A stretch of DNA of 64,000 nt from Serratia rubidaea (GCA_901472405.1 LR590463.1:2976001-3040000); one strand, 5' to 3'; shown: positions 1-10,665, counted from the stretch's first letter. Notes: generated by a model from the letters alone, not told the origin. Translations and numbers: made by a program.

Positions 1-1516
<1,516 letters not shown>

Positions 1517-1540
1517 AACTCGCTTCCTTTAACCGCGCCG

Positions 1541-2779
1541 TCAGCGCAGGCTGACCAGCGTCTGCAGGATGGAGTCCTGCGTCTTGATGGTCTGCGCGTT
1601 CGACTGGTAGTTGCGCTGCGCGACGATCATGTTGACCAGTTCCTGGCTCAGATCGACGTTGGAAGACTCCAGCGCGCCGCTGGTCAGCTTGCCGAAGCCG
1701 CCGCCGCCCGCCACGCCGACGCGCGCCTGACCGGACGCGCCGGTTTCCTGCCACACGTTGTCGCCCTGCGACGCCAGCCCTTCCGGGTTGGAGAAGTTAG
1801 CCAGCACGATCTGCCCCAGCACCTGTTTTTGCTGGTTGGAGTACAGGCCGACCACCGTGCCGTCCTGTTCAATTTGGAAGTTGGTGTATTCACCGGCGCT
1901 GTAGCCGTCCTGCGATACTTTGCTCACCGAATCGCTGCCGACGTTCTGCTGCATGCTGCCGGCAAAGCTGAGGGTGAAGTCCTGCGCCGGCGCGCCGTCT
2001 TTGGCCGACATCGGGATCGTCAGGCTGAACGCCGTGGCGCTCGGGTTGCCGGCGGCGTCCAGGGTTTCCGTCAGGGTGCCGCTGGTGTTGAAGTTCAGGC
2101 TGCCGGCCTTGGCGGCCGGTGCGCCGTCAACGCTGCCGTCCTGGGTGTAGACGTCCCATTTGTTGTCGGCGGTTTTAACGAAATAGGCATTAATGTTGTG
2201 CGCGTTGCCCAGCGAATCGTAGGTGGTGATGGTGTTGACGTAGTTATAGGAGTCCGACTTGGTCGGATCGAAGGTCGCGTTCTCCGGCACCTTGTGGGTG
2301 GACTTCAGGTTGGTCACCATCGCGCCGGAGGTGGACGCCTTGGCGTTCATCATCCCCTCCGGGATGCTCAGCGGCTGCGGGTCCGCCCCCTGCTGGATGG
2401 TCGGCGGCGTACCGGCTGCCGGGTAGCCGGTCAGCTTCAGGCCCTGCATATTCACCAGGTTGCGGTTTTCATCCAGTTTGAACTGACCGTTGCGGGTATA
2501 GAAAATGCCGCCGTCGCTGTCCTGCATGCGGAAGAAGCCGCTTTCGGTAATGGCGATATCCAGCGCGCGGTTGGTGCTGGTCGGCGTGCCGCCGTTAAAG
2601 TTTTGCGTGATGCCCGCCACTTTGACCCCCAGCCCGACCTGCGAGCCGGCGAACATATCGGCAAAGGATACGCTGCCGGATTTAAACCCGGCGGTGGCGG
2701 AGTTGGCGATATTGTTGCCGATCACGTCGAGGTTGGTCGCCGCCGCATTAAGGCCGCTGACTGCCTGAGAAAAAGCCAT
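1541..2779 (-). CDS. flgE: Flagellar hook protein FlgE
   Basis: FlgE polymerises into the flagellar hook, the universal joint outside the cell. The 412-residue product is close to the usual length of about 400. It begins MAFSQAVSGLNAAATNLDVI, has the family motif NNIANSATAGFKSG, and ends with SSNVDLSQELVNMIVAQRNY, the C-terminal D0 helix. The middle part holds the variable surface domains. The frame is intact. Its hook-capping partner flgD lies directly upstream on the same strand. Confidence 0.97.
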   Translation of the reverse strand: MAFSQAVSGLNAAATNLDVIGNNIANSATAGFKSGSVSFADMFAGSQVGLGVKVAGITQNFNGGTPTSTNRALDIAITESGFFRMQDSDGGIFYTRNGQFKLDENRNLVNMQGLKLTGYPAAGTPPTIQQGADPQPLSIPEGMMNAKASTSGAMVTNLKSTHKVPENATFDPTKSDSYNYVNTITTYDSLGNAHNINAYFVKTADNKWDVYTQDGSVDGAPAAKAGSLNFNTSGTLTETLDAAGNPSATAFSLTIPMSAKDGAPAQDFTLSFAGSMQQNVGSDSVSKVSQDGYSAGEYTNFQIEQDGTVVGLYSNQQKQVLGQIVLANFSNPEGLASQGDNVWQETGASGQARVGVAGGGGFGKLTSGALESSNVDLSQELVNMIVAQRNYQSNAQTIKTQDSILQTLVSLR

Positions 2780-2851
2780 GTGTAGTCTCCAAAAAACAAA
2801 ATAGGTACGTTAAAACTGCCGTCGCTGAATACACGCGGCAGACACTGCCTG

Positions 2852-3541
2852 TTATAAGATCTGGCGCACATCTTCCAGCGTGGCGCTGGCCCGCCAGGCC
2901 GAGGTCCAGCTTGGCGCCGTCTGCGCCGCGGGTAACGCCGTTCACCATGGCGAAGCGCAGCGGGTTCGCCACCAGCTGTTCGCCGCCGCCCTTGGCGTTG
3001 ATGGCGACGGTATAGGCGCCGTCCGGCGCGTTGCTGCCGTCTTCCAGCGTGCCGTCCCAGGTAAAGGCGTGCACCCCGGCGCTCAGACCGCCGATCTCGA
3101 TGGTGCGCACCACCTTGCCGCTGGCGTCGCTGATAGTGGCGGTGACGCTGTCGGCGGCGCGCTCCAGCTCGACGCCGAACGGCGTGGTGCTGACCTTGCC
3201 CTCTTTACTGCCCACCAGGATGTCTTTACCCGGCACCATCACGCCGTGGCCAATCAGCGCGCTGGCCTGCAGTGACTGGTTGCTGTTGATCTGGCCGGAA
3301 ATCGAGCCGAGCGTGGTGTTGAGTTTTTCGATGCCGCTGACGGTGTTGATCTGCGCCAACTGGGTCGTCAGTTCGTTATTCTGCATCGGGTTGGTCGGTC
3401 CTGATTTTTCAGCTGCGCCACCAGCAGGGTCAGGAAACTGTTTTGCAGATCCTGGCTGCTGTTGCCGCCCACGCCGCTTCTGGCGTTGGCGCCGGCGACG
3501 GTGTTGTCCAGCGGTTCATTGGTGGTTGCGGCAATGCCCAT
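2852..3541 (-). CDS. flgD: Hook-capping scaffold FlgD, two frameshifts in this sequence
   Basis: FlgD is the cap under which hook subunits assemble. Reading from ATG 3541 gives an N-terminus ending QNSFLTLLVAQLKNQD. One C is then missing near 3397, where GACCGACC replaces the expected GACCCGACC. After that shift the protein continues NPMQNNELTTQLAQINTVSG through the FlgD Ig-like and Tudor-like domains. Near 2890 one extra C shifts it again before the final TLEDVRQIL and the TAA at 2852. The two indels cancel and give 229 residues, a normal length. I treat them as sequence errors, because flgD loss would abolish hook assembly in an otherwise complete operon. Confidence 0.9.
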
Positions 3542-3552
3542 AAAAGCTCCGG

Positions 3553-3957
3553 TTATTGACCCAGCGTAAGGGTTTTCATCATCATCGACTTGGTGGTGTT
3601 CAGCACCTCGACGTTGGCCTGGTAGCTGCGCGAGGCCGAGATGGTGTTGACCATTTCGCCGACCACGTCGACGTTCGGCATCTTGACGTAGCCGCGGGCG
3701 TCCGCCAGCGGGTTGCCCGGCTGATACATCATGCGCGCCGGCGCCGGATCCTCCACCACCTGCGCGACGCGTACGCCGCCGGTCGGCTGGCCGGCCGCGG
3801 CGGCCACTTCAAACACCACCTGTTTGGCGCGGTACGGCTGACCGTCCGGCCCGGTGACGCTGTCGGCGTTGGCCATGTTGCTGGCGCTGACGTTCAGCCG
3901 CTGCGACTGCGCGCTCAGCGCCGAGCCGGAAATATCAAAAATGTTCAGTAGTGACAT
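3553..3957 (-). CDS. flgC: Flagellar proximal rod protein FlgC
   Basis: FlgC is a proximal rod subunit. The intact 134-residue product matches the family length. It opens [20 protein letters not shown], shows the rod signature [17 protein letters not shown], and ends with [20 protein letters not shown] plus a short helical tail. It sits between flgB and flgD with spacings of 5 and 11 bases, as expected for the flgBCD start of the class 2 operon. Confidence 0.97.
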   Translation of the reverse strand: MSLLNIFDISGSALSAQSQRLNVSASNMANADSVTGPDGQPYRAKQVVFEVAAAAGQPTGGVRVAQVVEDPAPARMMYQPGNPLADARGYVKMPNVDVVGEMVNTISASRSYQANVEVLNTTKSMMMKTLTLGQ

Positions 3958-3962
3958 ACGTC

Positions 3963-4373
3963 TTATCCTTGAATCACCGACATCATGCCTTTGATCTGAC
4001 CGGTGAGCAGCGTCAGATCGGTTTGGTATTTCAGGCTGTTATCGGCAAAGTTGGTGCGTTCGCGGTCCATATCCACCGTGTTGCCGTCGCCCGCCGGCTG
4101 ATCCGGCACCCGGTACAGCAGCTCCAGCTGCGGCGGCTGCAGGTTCTGCGCCGGAATATGGCGCGCCGAGGTCAGGCTGAGCGCCACGCCGCTGCCGCCG
4201 GGCCGTCCCTGCGCCATCACCTTGTTCAGCTGGCTGGCGAAATCAATATCCCGGGCCTGATAACCCGGCGTGTCGGCGTTGGCGATATTGCCCGCCAGGA
4301 TCTCCTGGCGCTGTGCGCGCAGGTTCAGCGCCTCCTGACCGAAACGCAGGCTGGCGTCCAGTTTGTCGAGCAT
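3963..4373 (-). CDS. flgB: Flagellar proximal rod protein FlgB
   Basis: FlgB is the rod subunit next to the MS ring and export gate. The 136-residue product begins [20 protein letters not shown] and carries [19 protein letters not shown], the typical FlgB form of the rod signature. A GTGAGGGAGC ribosome binding site precedes ATG 4373. It is the first gene of the flgBCDEFG operon and is divergent from flgA across an intergenic region of under 200 bases. Confidence 0.97.
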   Translation of the reverse strand: MLDKLDASLRFGQEALNLRAQRQEILAGNIANADTPGYQARDIDFASQLNKVMAQGRPGGSGVALSLTSARHIPAQNLQPPQLELLYRVPDQPAGDGNTVDMDRERTNFADNSLKYQTDLTLLTGQIKGMMSVIQG

Positions 4374-4559
4374 GCTCCCTCACGAGGTTAGAATTTGGAG
4401 CCGACAGCATAAACGTCGCTATGGCCAACCTATCGTGAGAATAAACGTCAAATGCGTCGCTATTTGCCCGCTTAGCCGGCACGGACTCCGGGTACACTAT
4501 CGCCCATCAGACAGGTCGCCGCGGCGGCGTTGGCGCGGATAAGAACCGGGAGGTCGGGG
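4374..4559. promoter_or_regulatory. Divergent flgB/flgA control region with a candidate FlhDC half-site
   Basis: The region separates the minus-strand flgB operon from plus-strand flgA, so it should hold two class 2 promoters activated by FlhD4C2. On the minus strand, 4458-4469 reads GGGCAAATAGCG, which fits one half of the published FlhDC box (AAYGSN2-3AAATARCG). I could not find a convincing inverted second half at the proper spacing, so the site is a candidate only. The region holds no credible gene. Confidence 0.4.
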
Positions 4560-5210
4560 TTGCGATTACGAGTTATGCTGCTGGCGCTGCTGCCGGCGTT
4601 ACCGGCCAGCGCCGACGATTTCGGCGGCCAGGTCGAACGCTTTATCAAGGCGCAGTTTGCCGGCAGCCCGGTGACGGTCAGCGTCGAGGTGCGTACGCCG
4701 GCAACGCAGTGGCCGTCCTGCGCTGCGCCGCAGCTGGCGCTGACGCAAAGCGCCCGCCTCTGGGGCGCCGTGACCCTCTCCGCCCGCTGCGGCGACGAGC
4801 GCCGTTTTATTCAGACGCAGGTGGCGGCGACCGGCCGCTATCTGGTGGCCGCGCGCGCCATCCGCAGCGGCCAGGCGTTGACGGCGGCGGACATTAAAAC
4901 CGTGCGCGGTCGGCTGGATACGCTGCCGCCGCGCGCGCTCGGCGACGAACGCCGCGCCCTCGGCGCCGTCAGCCTGCGCAATATCGGCCGCGGCCAGCCG
5001 CTGACCGCCCCGATGCTGCGCCGCCCCTGGCGGGTGAAGGCCGGCCAGCCGGTGCAGGTGTGGGTTCAGGGCGAAGGATTTAACATCAGCGGCAACGGCA
5101 AGGCGATGAATAACGCCGCCGCCGATGAGAGCGTGCGGGTGCGCATGGCCTCCGGGCGGATCGTCAGCGGCACGGTCGATGAGAACGGCGACATCCGCAT
5201 TACGTTATGA
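4560..5210 (+). CDS. flgA: P-ring assembly chaperone FlgA
   Basis: FlgA is a periplasmic chaperone needed to assemble the FlgI P ring. I choose the TTG at 4560 because GGGAGG at 4548-4553 sits 6 bases before it. It gives 216 residues starting with a signal peptide (RLRVMLLALLPALPASA). An upstream TTG at 4530 and an ATG at 4575 are alternatives. The C-terminal half from about residue 100 (GRYLVAARAIRSGQALTAAD) is the SAF domain, followed by the beta-rich tail ending GTVDENGDIRITL. The gene is intact and divergent from flgB. Confidence 0.92.
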   Translation: MRLRVMLLALLPALPASADDFGGQVERFIKAQFAGSPVTVSVEVRTPATQWPSCAAPQLALTQSARLWGAVTLSARCGDERRFIQTQVAATGRYLVAARAIRSGQALTAADIKTVRGRLDTLPPRALGDERRALGAVSLRNIGRGQPLTAPMLRRPWRVKAGQPVQVWVQGEGFNISGNGKAMNNAAADESVRVRMASGRIVSGTVDENGDIRITL

Positions 5211-5287
5211 AAGTCGGCGCCTCACCCTGTATAGCCGAAATAATTCACGTTGCAGGAAGGCGGCGAGGAAAGGAATTACGCTGGGTA

Positions 5288-5314
5288 TAAAGGTTTACGC
5301 CGGCCTGCCGATAG
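5288..5314 (+). promoter_or_regulatory. Sigma-28 (FliA) promoter for flgMN
   Basis: TAAA at 5288-5291 and GCCGATAG at 5307-5314 are separated by exactly 15 bases, matching the enterobacterial FliA consensus TAAA-N15-GCCGATAA. Transcription would start near 5325 and read into flgM at 5412. The 5' leader contains a GC-rich stem-loop around 5330-5358 (CCGGC pairing with GCCGG). This is the expected class 3 promoter for the anti-sigma-28 gene. Confidence 0.85.
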
Positions 5315-5411
5315 TTACACTATCAACGGCATCGGCCGGCCCTCTGCCGGGCGGCCAGAGCAATAACGACTTCCGTCGTCGCACATGCGGCAACGTAGAT
5401 GGAGAGTAAAC

Positions 5412-5723
5412 ATGAGTATCGATCGCACCCAGCGGCTGCAGGCAATTTCCGCCGTGCAGCCCCGCGACACCGCGGCGGAAACGCCGTTGAAAGCGCGTAA
5501 AAACGCCCAGGCGGAAAACGGCCACAGCGCAACGCAGGTCAGACTCAGCGACGCGCAGGCGCAGCTGATGCAGCCCGGCAGCCAGGATATCGATATGAAT
5601 CGGGTAGAGGCGATCAAACAGGCGATTCGCAGCGGCGATCTCACCATGGACGCCGGCAGAATCGCCGACGCACTGCTGCAGGAAATGCAAAACGACAGCC
5701 AGTGGACCTCTGGTTCACGCTAA
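5412..5723 (+). CDS. flgM: Anti-sigma-28 factor FlgM
   Basis: FlgM binds FliA and holds class 3 genes off until the hook is complete; it is then exported through the flagellar channel. The ATG at 5412 follows GGAGAG and gives 103 residues, starting MSIDRTQRLQAISAVQPRDT. The C-terminal half carries the conserved sigma-binding region VRLSDAQAQLMQ...IDMNRVEAIKQAIRSGDL. Low complexity and many small polar residues fit an intrinsically unfolded exported protein. It is followed 30 bases later by flgN. Confidence 0.95.
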   Translation: MSIDRTQRLQAISAVQPRDTAAETPLKARKNAQAENGHSATQVRLSDAQAQLMQPGSQDIDMNRVEAIKQAIRSGDLTMDAGRIADALLQEMQNDSQWTSGSR

Positions 5724-5753
5724 AAACCCGGGAAGAAAAGGTAAATCAACACC

Positions 5754-6185
5754 ATGGAAAGCCTGACACTGCAGCTGGACAAGCTGTTGGCAACGCTCGG
5801 CGAGCTGGAGAGCACGCTGGCGGAAGAACACGCCCTGCTGTGCGCCAGCCGCCTGCCGGGGCCGGCGCTGCAGCGCGTCACCGATAACAAAAACCAGCTG
5901 CTGGCGACGGTCAGCCATCAGGAACAGCAGCGGCAACGGCTGGAAAGCGGCGGCCTGAAAGCGCCCTATGCCGGCCACGACGCGCTGGCGGCGCGCTGGC
6001 GACAGGTGCAGCAGCTGAGCCAGCGGCTGCGTGAGCAAAACCAGCACAACGGTCTGCTGCTGGGCCGCCATATCGAGCATAACGCGCAGGCGCTGGCGGT
6101 ACTGAACAAACAGAATAAAACCCTGTACGGCCCGGACGGCCAGTCGCGCGGCGGCAGCCTGCTGGGGCGTAAAATCGGCGTGTAA
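5754..6185 (+). CDS. flgN: Flagellar export chaperone FlgN
   Basis: FlgN is the cytoplasmic chaperone that delivers the hook-filament junction proteins FlgK and FlgL to the export gate. The 143-residue product is the expected length and almost wholly helical: MESLTLQLDKLLATLGELES, then RVTDNKNQLLATVSHQEQQR. It ends with the characteristic LLGRHIEHNAQALAVLNKQN followed by TLYGPDGQS. It shares the FliA-dependent transcript with flgM and ends the flagellar part of this arm. Confidence 0.95.
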   Translation: MESLTLQLDKLLATLGELESTLAEEHALLCASRLPGPALQRVTDNKNQLLATVSHQEQQRQRLESGGLKAPYAGHDALAARWRQVQQLSQRLREQNQHNGLLLGRHIEHNAQALAVLNKQNKTLYGPDGQSRGGSLLGRKIGV

Positions 6186-6195
6186 CCCTGCGCCG

Positions 6196-6323
6196 TCAGG
6201 GAACCTTCGCCAGCGGACTCCAGACGCACAGCGCCCCCAGCGCGGCGCAGAGGCTAAACAGCACGCCAACCCGAAGCCGGCCACGATATAACCTGACGCG
6301 GCGAGACCAAACGGCAGCCCTCT
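6196..6323 (-). pseudogene. Remnant of an MFS-type transporter C-terminus
   Basis: On the minus strand one frame reads GLPFGLAASGYIVAGFG and the next frame continues VGVLFSLCAALGALCVWSPL, ending AKVP and a stop at 6196. Joined with one base shift these read as the last two transmembrane helices of a major facilitator transporter. No start or upstream part is present. It lies between flgN and the luxR-hchA pair, so it may mark where that pair replaced older sequence. The family call is inference from hydrophobicity and glycine pattern only. Confidence 0.45.
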
Positions 6324-6338
6324 TAGATATACCCGTTG

Positions 6339-6458
6339 GTTACGACTTCGTCAGAATACGGCGGCGGCCGTCCGGAAACAGTTTGCTGTCGCGAATCAAC
6401 TCCCCGTCCTGCTCGCTGACTTTGGCGTGGAAATCGGAAGACGGCGGATGCCCGAAGC
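6339..6458 (-). pseudogene. Short orphan C-terminal fragment, unknown gene
   Basis: A minus-strand frame ending at the TAA at 6339 reads DFHAKVSEQDGELIRDSKLF and then PDGRRRILTKS. It looks like the soluble C-terminus of a real protein, but it has no start and joins directly to sequence downstream of luxR. I do not recognise the family. It is best read as debris at the edge of the inserted luxR-hchA segment. Confidence 0.3.
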
Positions 6459-6461
6459 GGC

Positions 6462-7172
6462 TCACCCCTCGATGTCACCGTTACGAATCGCCATTCTGAC
6501 GGCTTCGGCGGTGGTTGCCACACCAAGACGGTGACGGGCTCGACGGAGGTGGTTTTCTACCGTGCGTATGGATAGCCCGAGAGTGGCTGCAATGTCAGCC
6601 TGTCGCCTGCCGACAGCCGTCCATGCCAGGACCTCACATTCGCGTTTTGAAAGCTGCCTACTTTCCTCTCCCATGGGCAAGTCCATCAACCTCCGGGCCG
6701 AGAAAAAAGCGGATGTTGCCACTACATGTAGTGATAGACGGGCCTTAGAAGAGGCATCGATTCTTTCTCCGCCAAGGCTCATGGCACCTGCCAATCCGTG
6801 TGGTCCGAAGACCGGGATTTGCAGACCATGGATACCTGGCCCTTGAGGTTTGCGAACGACGCGATACCGCTCTCCCCGTTTATCTGAAACTTTGGTCCAG
6901 AAAAAAGGCGCGTCCACCGCCAAAATATGTCGTGTCACCGGGCAACGGCGAATGTAGGTCGTAGCATCGATGGCCTCGCCATCGCCAAACCACTCCCCTT
7001 CTACCCAGTAGATACGCTCTACAATTTCATCGCTCATTGAGCTGGCGGAGTACAGTACATAGCGATCATAACCGTACGGTTTTGAGAAAGTGCGAACTGC
7101 GTCTTGAACGGCTGCCAGACTATGGCAGCCTTCAATAATCATTGCAGCTCGAATCGCGTCGTCTACCGGCAT
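6462..7172 (-). CDS. LuxR-family regulator with degenerate autoinducer domain
   Basis: The 236-residue product has an N-terminal domain resembling the LuxR autoinducer-binding fold (about residues 15-150) and a C-terminal LuxR helix-turn-helix from about 170 (LSKRECEVLAWTAVGRRQAD, then LGLSIRTVENHLRRARHRLG). In acyl-homoserine-lactone receptors a W-x3-Y pattern and a DPV aspartate contact the lactone. Here the corresponding stretch is TTYIRRCPVTRHIL, with Cys in place of that Asp and no W-x3-Y. It may therefore sense something else or nothing. No luxI-type synthase is nearby. It starts 5 bases after hchA ends, so the two are probably co-transcribed and it may control hchA. Confidence 0.8.
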   Translation of the reverse strand: MPVDDAIRAAMIIEGCHSLAAVQDAVRTFSKPYGYDRYVLYSASSMSDEIVERIYWVEGEWFGDGEAIDATTYIRRCPVTRHILAVDAPFFWTKVSDKRGERYRVVRKPQGPGIHGLQIPVFGPHGLAGAMSLGGERIDASSKARLSLHVVATSAFFSARRLMDLPMGEESRQLSKRECEVLAWTAVGRRQADIAATLGLSIRTVENHLRRARHRLGVATTAEAVRMAIRNGDIEG

Positions 7173-7177
7173 AGATT

Positions 7178-8041
7178 TTACTTTTTGCCAACCTCGTCAA
7201 GCAGGGCTTTGGCCGCCAGCTTTCCAAGATTGTTCCCAGCCAGAGGGCTATCACCCGTCAGCATCTTCCGATCCTGATGCGTGGCACCTGAAATATCCGT
7301 ATTCACAATGTCGAAGCCAAGTGCTTTCAGCTTTTCTCCGAACTTCCACGTCAGATGACCGGGCATGTAGCCAATGTCCGGGGTCTGGGCGTCGAGAGCA
7401 TCAGGGAAGGCACAGATCTTGTAACCTGAAAAGTTTGGGTTGTTGCCAACAGAAAGGAAGGCCGCCGGCCCGTGGCAGAGCGAGATTATAAACTTGTCAT
7501 GTGCAACAGCCCATTCAAGGACGGCTTTCATCTCCCGGCTTTCAGGCAGACCGATCAAGGCGCCATGCCCTCCAGGAATAAACACCCCGATATAGTCTGA
7601 ATCATCGCCAAGCGCTTTTTCTACAACGTCTGCAAGCTTCAGAGGCTCCTTGAACTGATCACGATATTTGGCGAACAATCCCTTTACTTCTTCGTCTTCC
7701 GATGGCATCGCCCAGTACTCAAATTTAACCGGGTTGCCGGAAAGCGTAGCGATATCGAAAGAAAAACCGGCTTTGTCCAGATGATACATCGGCAGAAGCG
7801 TTTCCACTGGGTGGTTTCCCGTCGAAAACATGGTGCCATTATCCGTAAGCAGATAGCGTTCATCTGCGCCAACCACCAGGATCTTCCAGCGACCGCCGGT
7901 ATAGGGTTCAAGATAATTTGCATCGCTCAGGTCAGATTTAGGCGAAGTAAACTGGCTTAGTGAATAGGGCGAGGGGAAGAACGCATTGTCCTCTGCGGGA
8001 TCTGGGGTCGGGTGTTTATTGCCAGCTTGTACGTTTGCCAT
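7178..8041 (-). CDS. hchA: Hsp31-type glyoxalase III / protein deglycase HchA
   Basis: HchA is a DJ-1/PfpI-superfamily enzyme reported to act as a holdase chaperone, glyoxalase III and protein deglycase against methylglyoxal damage. The 287-residue product has the family length. The catalytic Cys-His pair lies in [15 protein letters not shown], the conserved glutamate-containing region precedes [14 protein letters not shown], and the N-terminal extension typical of Hsp31 is present. GGAGG stands 6 bases before ATG 8041. Base composition is less GC-rich than the flagellar genes around it, which fits acquisition together with the adjacent luxR-type gene. Confidence 0.93.
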   Translation of the reverse strand: MANVQAGNKHPTPDPAEDNAFFPSPYSLSQFTSPKSDLSDANYLEPYTGGRWKILVVGADERYLLTDNGTMFSTGNHPVETLLPMYHLDKAGFSFDIATLSGNPVKFEYWAMPSEDEEVKGLFAKYRDQFKEPLKLADVVEKALGDDSDYIGVFIPGGHGALIGLPESREMKAVLEWAVAHDKFIISLCHGPAAFLSVGNNPNFSGYKICAFPDALDAQTPDIGYMPGHLTWKFGEKLKALGFDIVNTDISGATHQDRKMLTGDSPLAGNNLGKLAAKALLDEVGKK

Positions 8042-8179
8042 GGTTGCCTCCGGTGCTGTATGGATTGACCATCTAACTATAGAAGGTTGAACTCACCTGT
8101 AAATGAGGGATATCCCTCAACCCGGCAGCGCGCTCCCCTGCTCCAGGGATATGATGAACCGGATGGATTGGCTGCGGAA

Positions 8180-8584
8180 CTATTGGTAATTGACGATCAC
8201 CTGATTGCTGAGCACCCGCAGCGGGGGAAACAGCGCGCCGCGCGTCTGCACCACATAGCCAAAGCGCAGCTCGCTGGCCGCCGGCGCGCCGGCAAACGCC
8301 TGCGTGGTACCGCTGGCGCCCGCCAGCGCTACGCAGCGCCCCGGCATGCACAGCTGCACCTGCAAACCGGCCGGCGGCGGCGACGTCAGCAAATAGCGCC
8401 AGCTGACGCTGACGATGCGCGCCCGATCGTCCGGCAGCGCATTCGGCGGCCGCAGCGCGGACGACTGCGCGCTGATGCCGCCGTGGCTCAACGTCGCCCC
8501 CAGCGCATCGGCCGCCCAGGAGCCGGAAACCGCCTGCGCCGCCGGCGCGCCGCACAGTAACAGCAGCAGCCACAGGCGCATCAT
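8180..8584 (-). CDS. flhE: Flagellar protein FlhE
   Basis: FlhE is a small periplasmic protein of the enterobacterial flhBAE operon, linked to controlling proton leakage through the flagellar export gate. The 134-residue product starts with a signal peptide (RLWLLLLLCGAPAAQA) and continues VSGSWAADALGATLSHGGIS. It ends RVLSNQVIVNYQ, typical of the family, and has two cysteines around residue 80. Its ATG overlaps the flhA stop, so it is translated as the last gene of the operon. Confidence 0.93.
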   Translation of the reverse strand: MMRLWLLLLLCGAPAAQAVSGSWAADALGATLSHGGISAQSSALRPPNALPDDRARIVSVSWRYLLTSPPPAGLQVQLCMPGRCVALAGASGTTQAFAGAPAASELRFGYVVQTRGALFPPLRVLSNQVIVNYQ

Positions 8585-10665
8585 CAGGCGGCACCGATGG
8601 TGGCGGTCATGCGGATCTGGCGCTCATCATTGATCTCCAGATTCGACAGCACTACCAGCTGCGGCAGACTGCGGCGCAGGAAGCGCGACAGCAGCGGCCG
8701 CAGCGCGTGGTTGACCAGCAGCACCGGCGGCGCGCTGAGCATCTCCTGACGCTGCAGCGCCTGCTGCGCCTGTTCCAGCAGCCGTTCGGCCAGCCCCGGC
8801 TCCAGCCCGCCGCCGTTCTGCAGCGCCTGCAGCAGCAGGCGTTCCAGCTGGGTATCCAGGCCAATCACCTGTATTTCGCCGTTGCCCGGGAACCACTGCT
8901 GGGTGATCGCCCGTCCCAGCGCAACGCGCACCGCGGCGGTCAGCTCATACGGGTCGCTCTGCGTCGGCGCGTGCTCCACCAGCGTTTCAATAATGGTGCG
9001 CATATCGCGAATCGAAATGCGTTCCGCCAGCAGGTTTTGCAGCACCTTGTGCAGCGTGGTCAGCGATACCACGCCGGGCACGAAGTCCTCGGTCAGCTTC
9101 GGCATATCCTGGGTTACGCGGTCCAGCAGTTGCTGCGTTTCCTGACGGCCGAACAGCTCGCTGGCGAATTGGCCGATCAGATGATTGAGGTGGGTCGCCA
9201 CCACGGTGCTGGCCTCCACCACCGTAAAGCCCTGAATCTGCGCCTGCTCACGCAGTGCGCTGTCGATCCACACCGCCTCGAGACCGAAGGCCGGATCGAC
9301 GGTTTTCTCGCCGGGCAGCTCGCCCGCCGCGTTGCCGGGATTAATCGCCAGCCAGCGCCCCGGATGCGCCTCGCCGCTGCCGATCTCCACCCCTTTCATC
9401 AGAATGCGATAGCGGGCCGGCGGCAGCTCAAGGTTGTCGCGGATATGCACCACCGGCGGCAGATAGCCCATTTCCTGGGCGAATTTTTTACGGATGCTGC
9501 GGATACGCCCCAGCAGTTCGCCATCCTGCTGGAAGTCCACCATGGGGATCAGCCGGTAGCCCACCTCCATCCCCAGCGGATCTTCCAGCTGAACGTCTGA
9601 CCAGCTGGCCTCCAGCGCCTGCGGATTATCCTGCGTCGCGGCCGGCGTTTCCGGCTGGCGCGGCGCCTGCTGTTCGCGACCGCGCAGCCACCAGGCCAGC
9701 CCCAGCAGTCCGGCGGTAAACAGCAGGAACACCAGGTTCGGCATCCCCGGCACCAGCCCCAGCAACCCCAGCACCCCGGCGCTGAGCAGCATAACGCGCG
9801 GGTTATTGAACAGCTGGCCGACCATCTGCTCGCCGACATCCTGATCGGTCGCCACCCGGGTGACGATCACCCCCGCAGCGGTAGAGATCACCAGCGCCGG
9901 GATCTGCGCCACCAGCCCGTCGCCGATGGTCAGCAGCGTGTAGCTTTCCGCCGCCGCCCCCAGCGGCATGCCGTGCTGCGCCACGCCGACCAGCAGGCCG
10001 CCGACCACGTTCAGCACCATAATCATCAGGCCGGCAATCGCATCGCCGCGCACAAATTTACTGGCGCCGTCCATTGAACCGTAGAAGTCCGCCTCCTGCG
10101 TCACCTCGGCGCGGCGTTTTTTCGCCTCTTCTTCGCCAATCAGCCCGGCGTTCAGATCGGCGTCGATCGCCATCTGTTTGCCCGGCATGCCGTCCAGCAC
10201 AAAGCGCGCGCCGACTTCGGCAATACGCCCGGCCCCCTTGGTGATCACCATAAAGTTAATCAGCACCAGAATGATAAACACCACGATGCCGATGGCGAAG
10301 TTGCCGCCGACCAGGAAGTGGCCGAAGGCTTCCACCACCCGCCCCGCCGCCGCGGAGCCGGTATGCCCCTCCATCAGGATGATGCGGGTCGAGGCCACGT
10401 TAAGCGACAGGCGCAGCAGGGTTGAGAACAGCAAAATGGTGGGAAAGGCGGCGAACTCCAGTGTCCGCTGGGTGAACATCGCCACCAGCAGCACCATAAT
10501 CGACAGCGCGATATTGAAGGTGAACAGCAGATCGAGAATAAACGACGGCAGCGGCAGCACCATCATCGACAGAATCAGCAGAATCAGCACCGGGCCGGCG
10601 AGCACCTGCCACTGCGTATCTTTAAAATTCCCCGGCAAACGAAGCAGGGAGGCCAAATTAGCCAT
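8584..10665 (-). CDS. flhA: Flagellar export gate protein FlhA
   Basis: FlhA is the large export-gate subunit of the flagellar type III apparatus. I choose ATG 10665 (MANLASLLRLPGNFKDTQWQ), which overlaps the flhB stop by 8 bases as in E. coli and gives 693 residues, the usual length. The first 330 residues hold eight membrane helices and the FHIPEP-family loop (GAGRIAEVGARFVLDGMPGK followed by QMAIDADLNAGLI). The rest is the cytoplasmic nonameric-ring domain. The frame is intact. An in-frame ATG 21 bases upstream is possible but lies inside flhB. Confidence 0.96.
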   Translation of the reverse strand: MANLASLLRLPGNFKDTQWQVLAGPVLILLILSMMVLPLPSFILDLLFTFNIALSIMVLLVAMFTQRTLEFAAFPTILLFSTLLRLSLNVASTRIILMEGHTGSAAAGRVVEAFGHFLVGGNFAIGIVVFIILVLINFMVITKGAGRIAEVGARFVLDGMPGKQMAIDADLNAGLIGEEEAKKRRAEVTQEADFYGSMDGASKFVRGDAIAGLMIMVLNVVGGLLVGVAQHGMPLGAAAESYTLLTIGDGLVAQIPALVISTAAGVIVTRVATDQDVGEQMVGQLFNNPRVMLLSAGVLGLLGLVPGMPNLVFLLFTAGLLGLAWWLRGREQQAPRQPETPAATQDNPQALEASWSDVQLEDPLGMEVGYRLIPMVDFQQDGELLGRIRSIRKKFAQEMGYLPPVVHIRDNLELPPARYRILMKGVEIGSGEAHPGRWLAINPGNAAGELPGEKTVDPAFGLEAVWIDSALREQAQIQGFTVVEASTVVATHLNHLIGQFASELFGRQETQQLLDRVTQDMPKLTEDFVPGVVSLTTLHKVLQNLLAERISIRDMRTIIETLVEHAPTQSDPYELTAAVRVALGRAITQQWFPGNGEIQVIGLDTQLERLLLQALQNGGGLEPGLAERLLEQAQQALQRQEMLSAPPVLLVNHALRPLLSRFLRRSLPQLVVLSNLEINDERQIRMTATIGAA

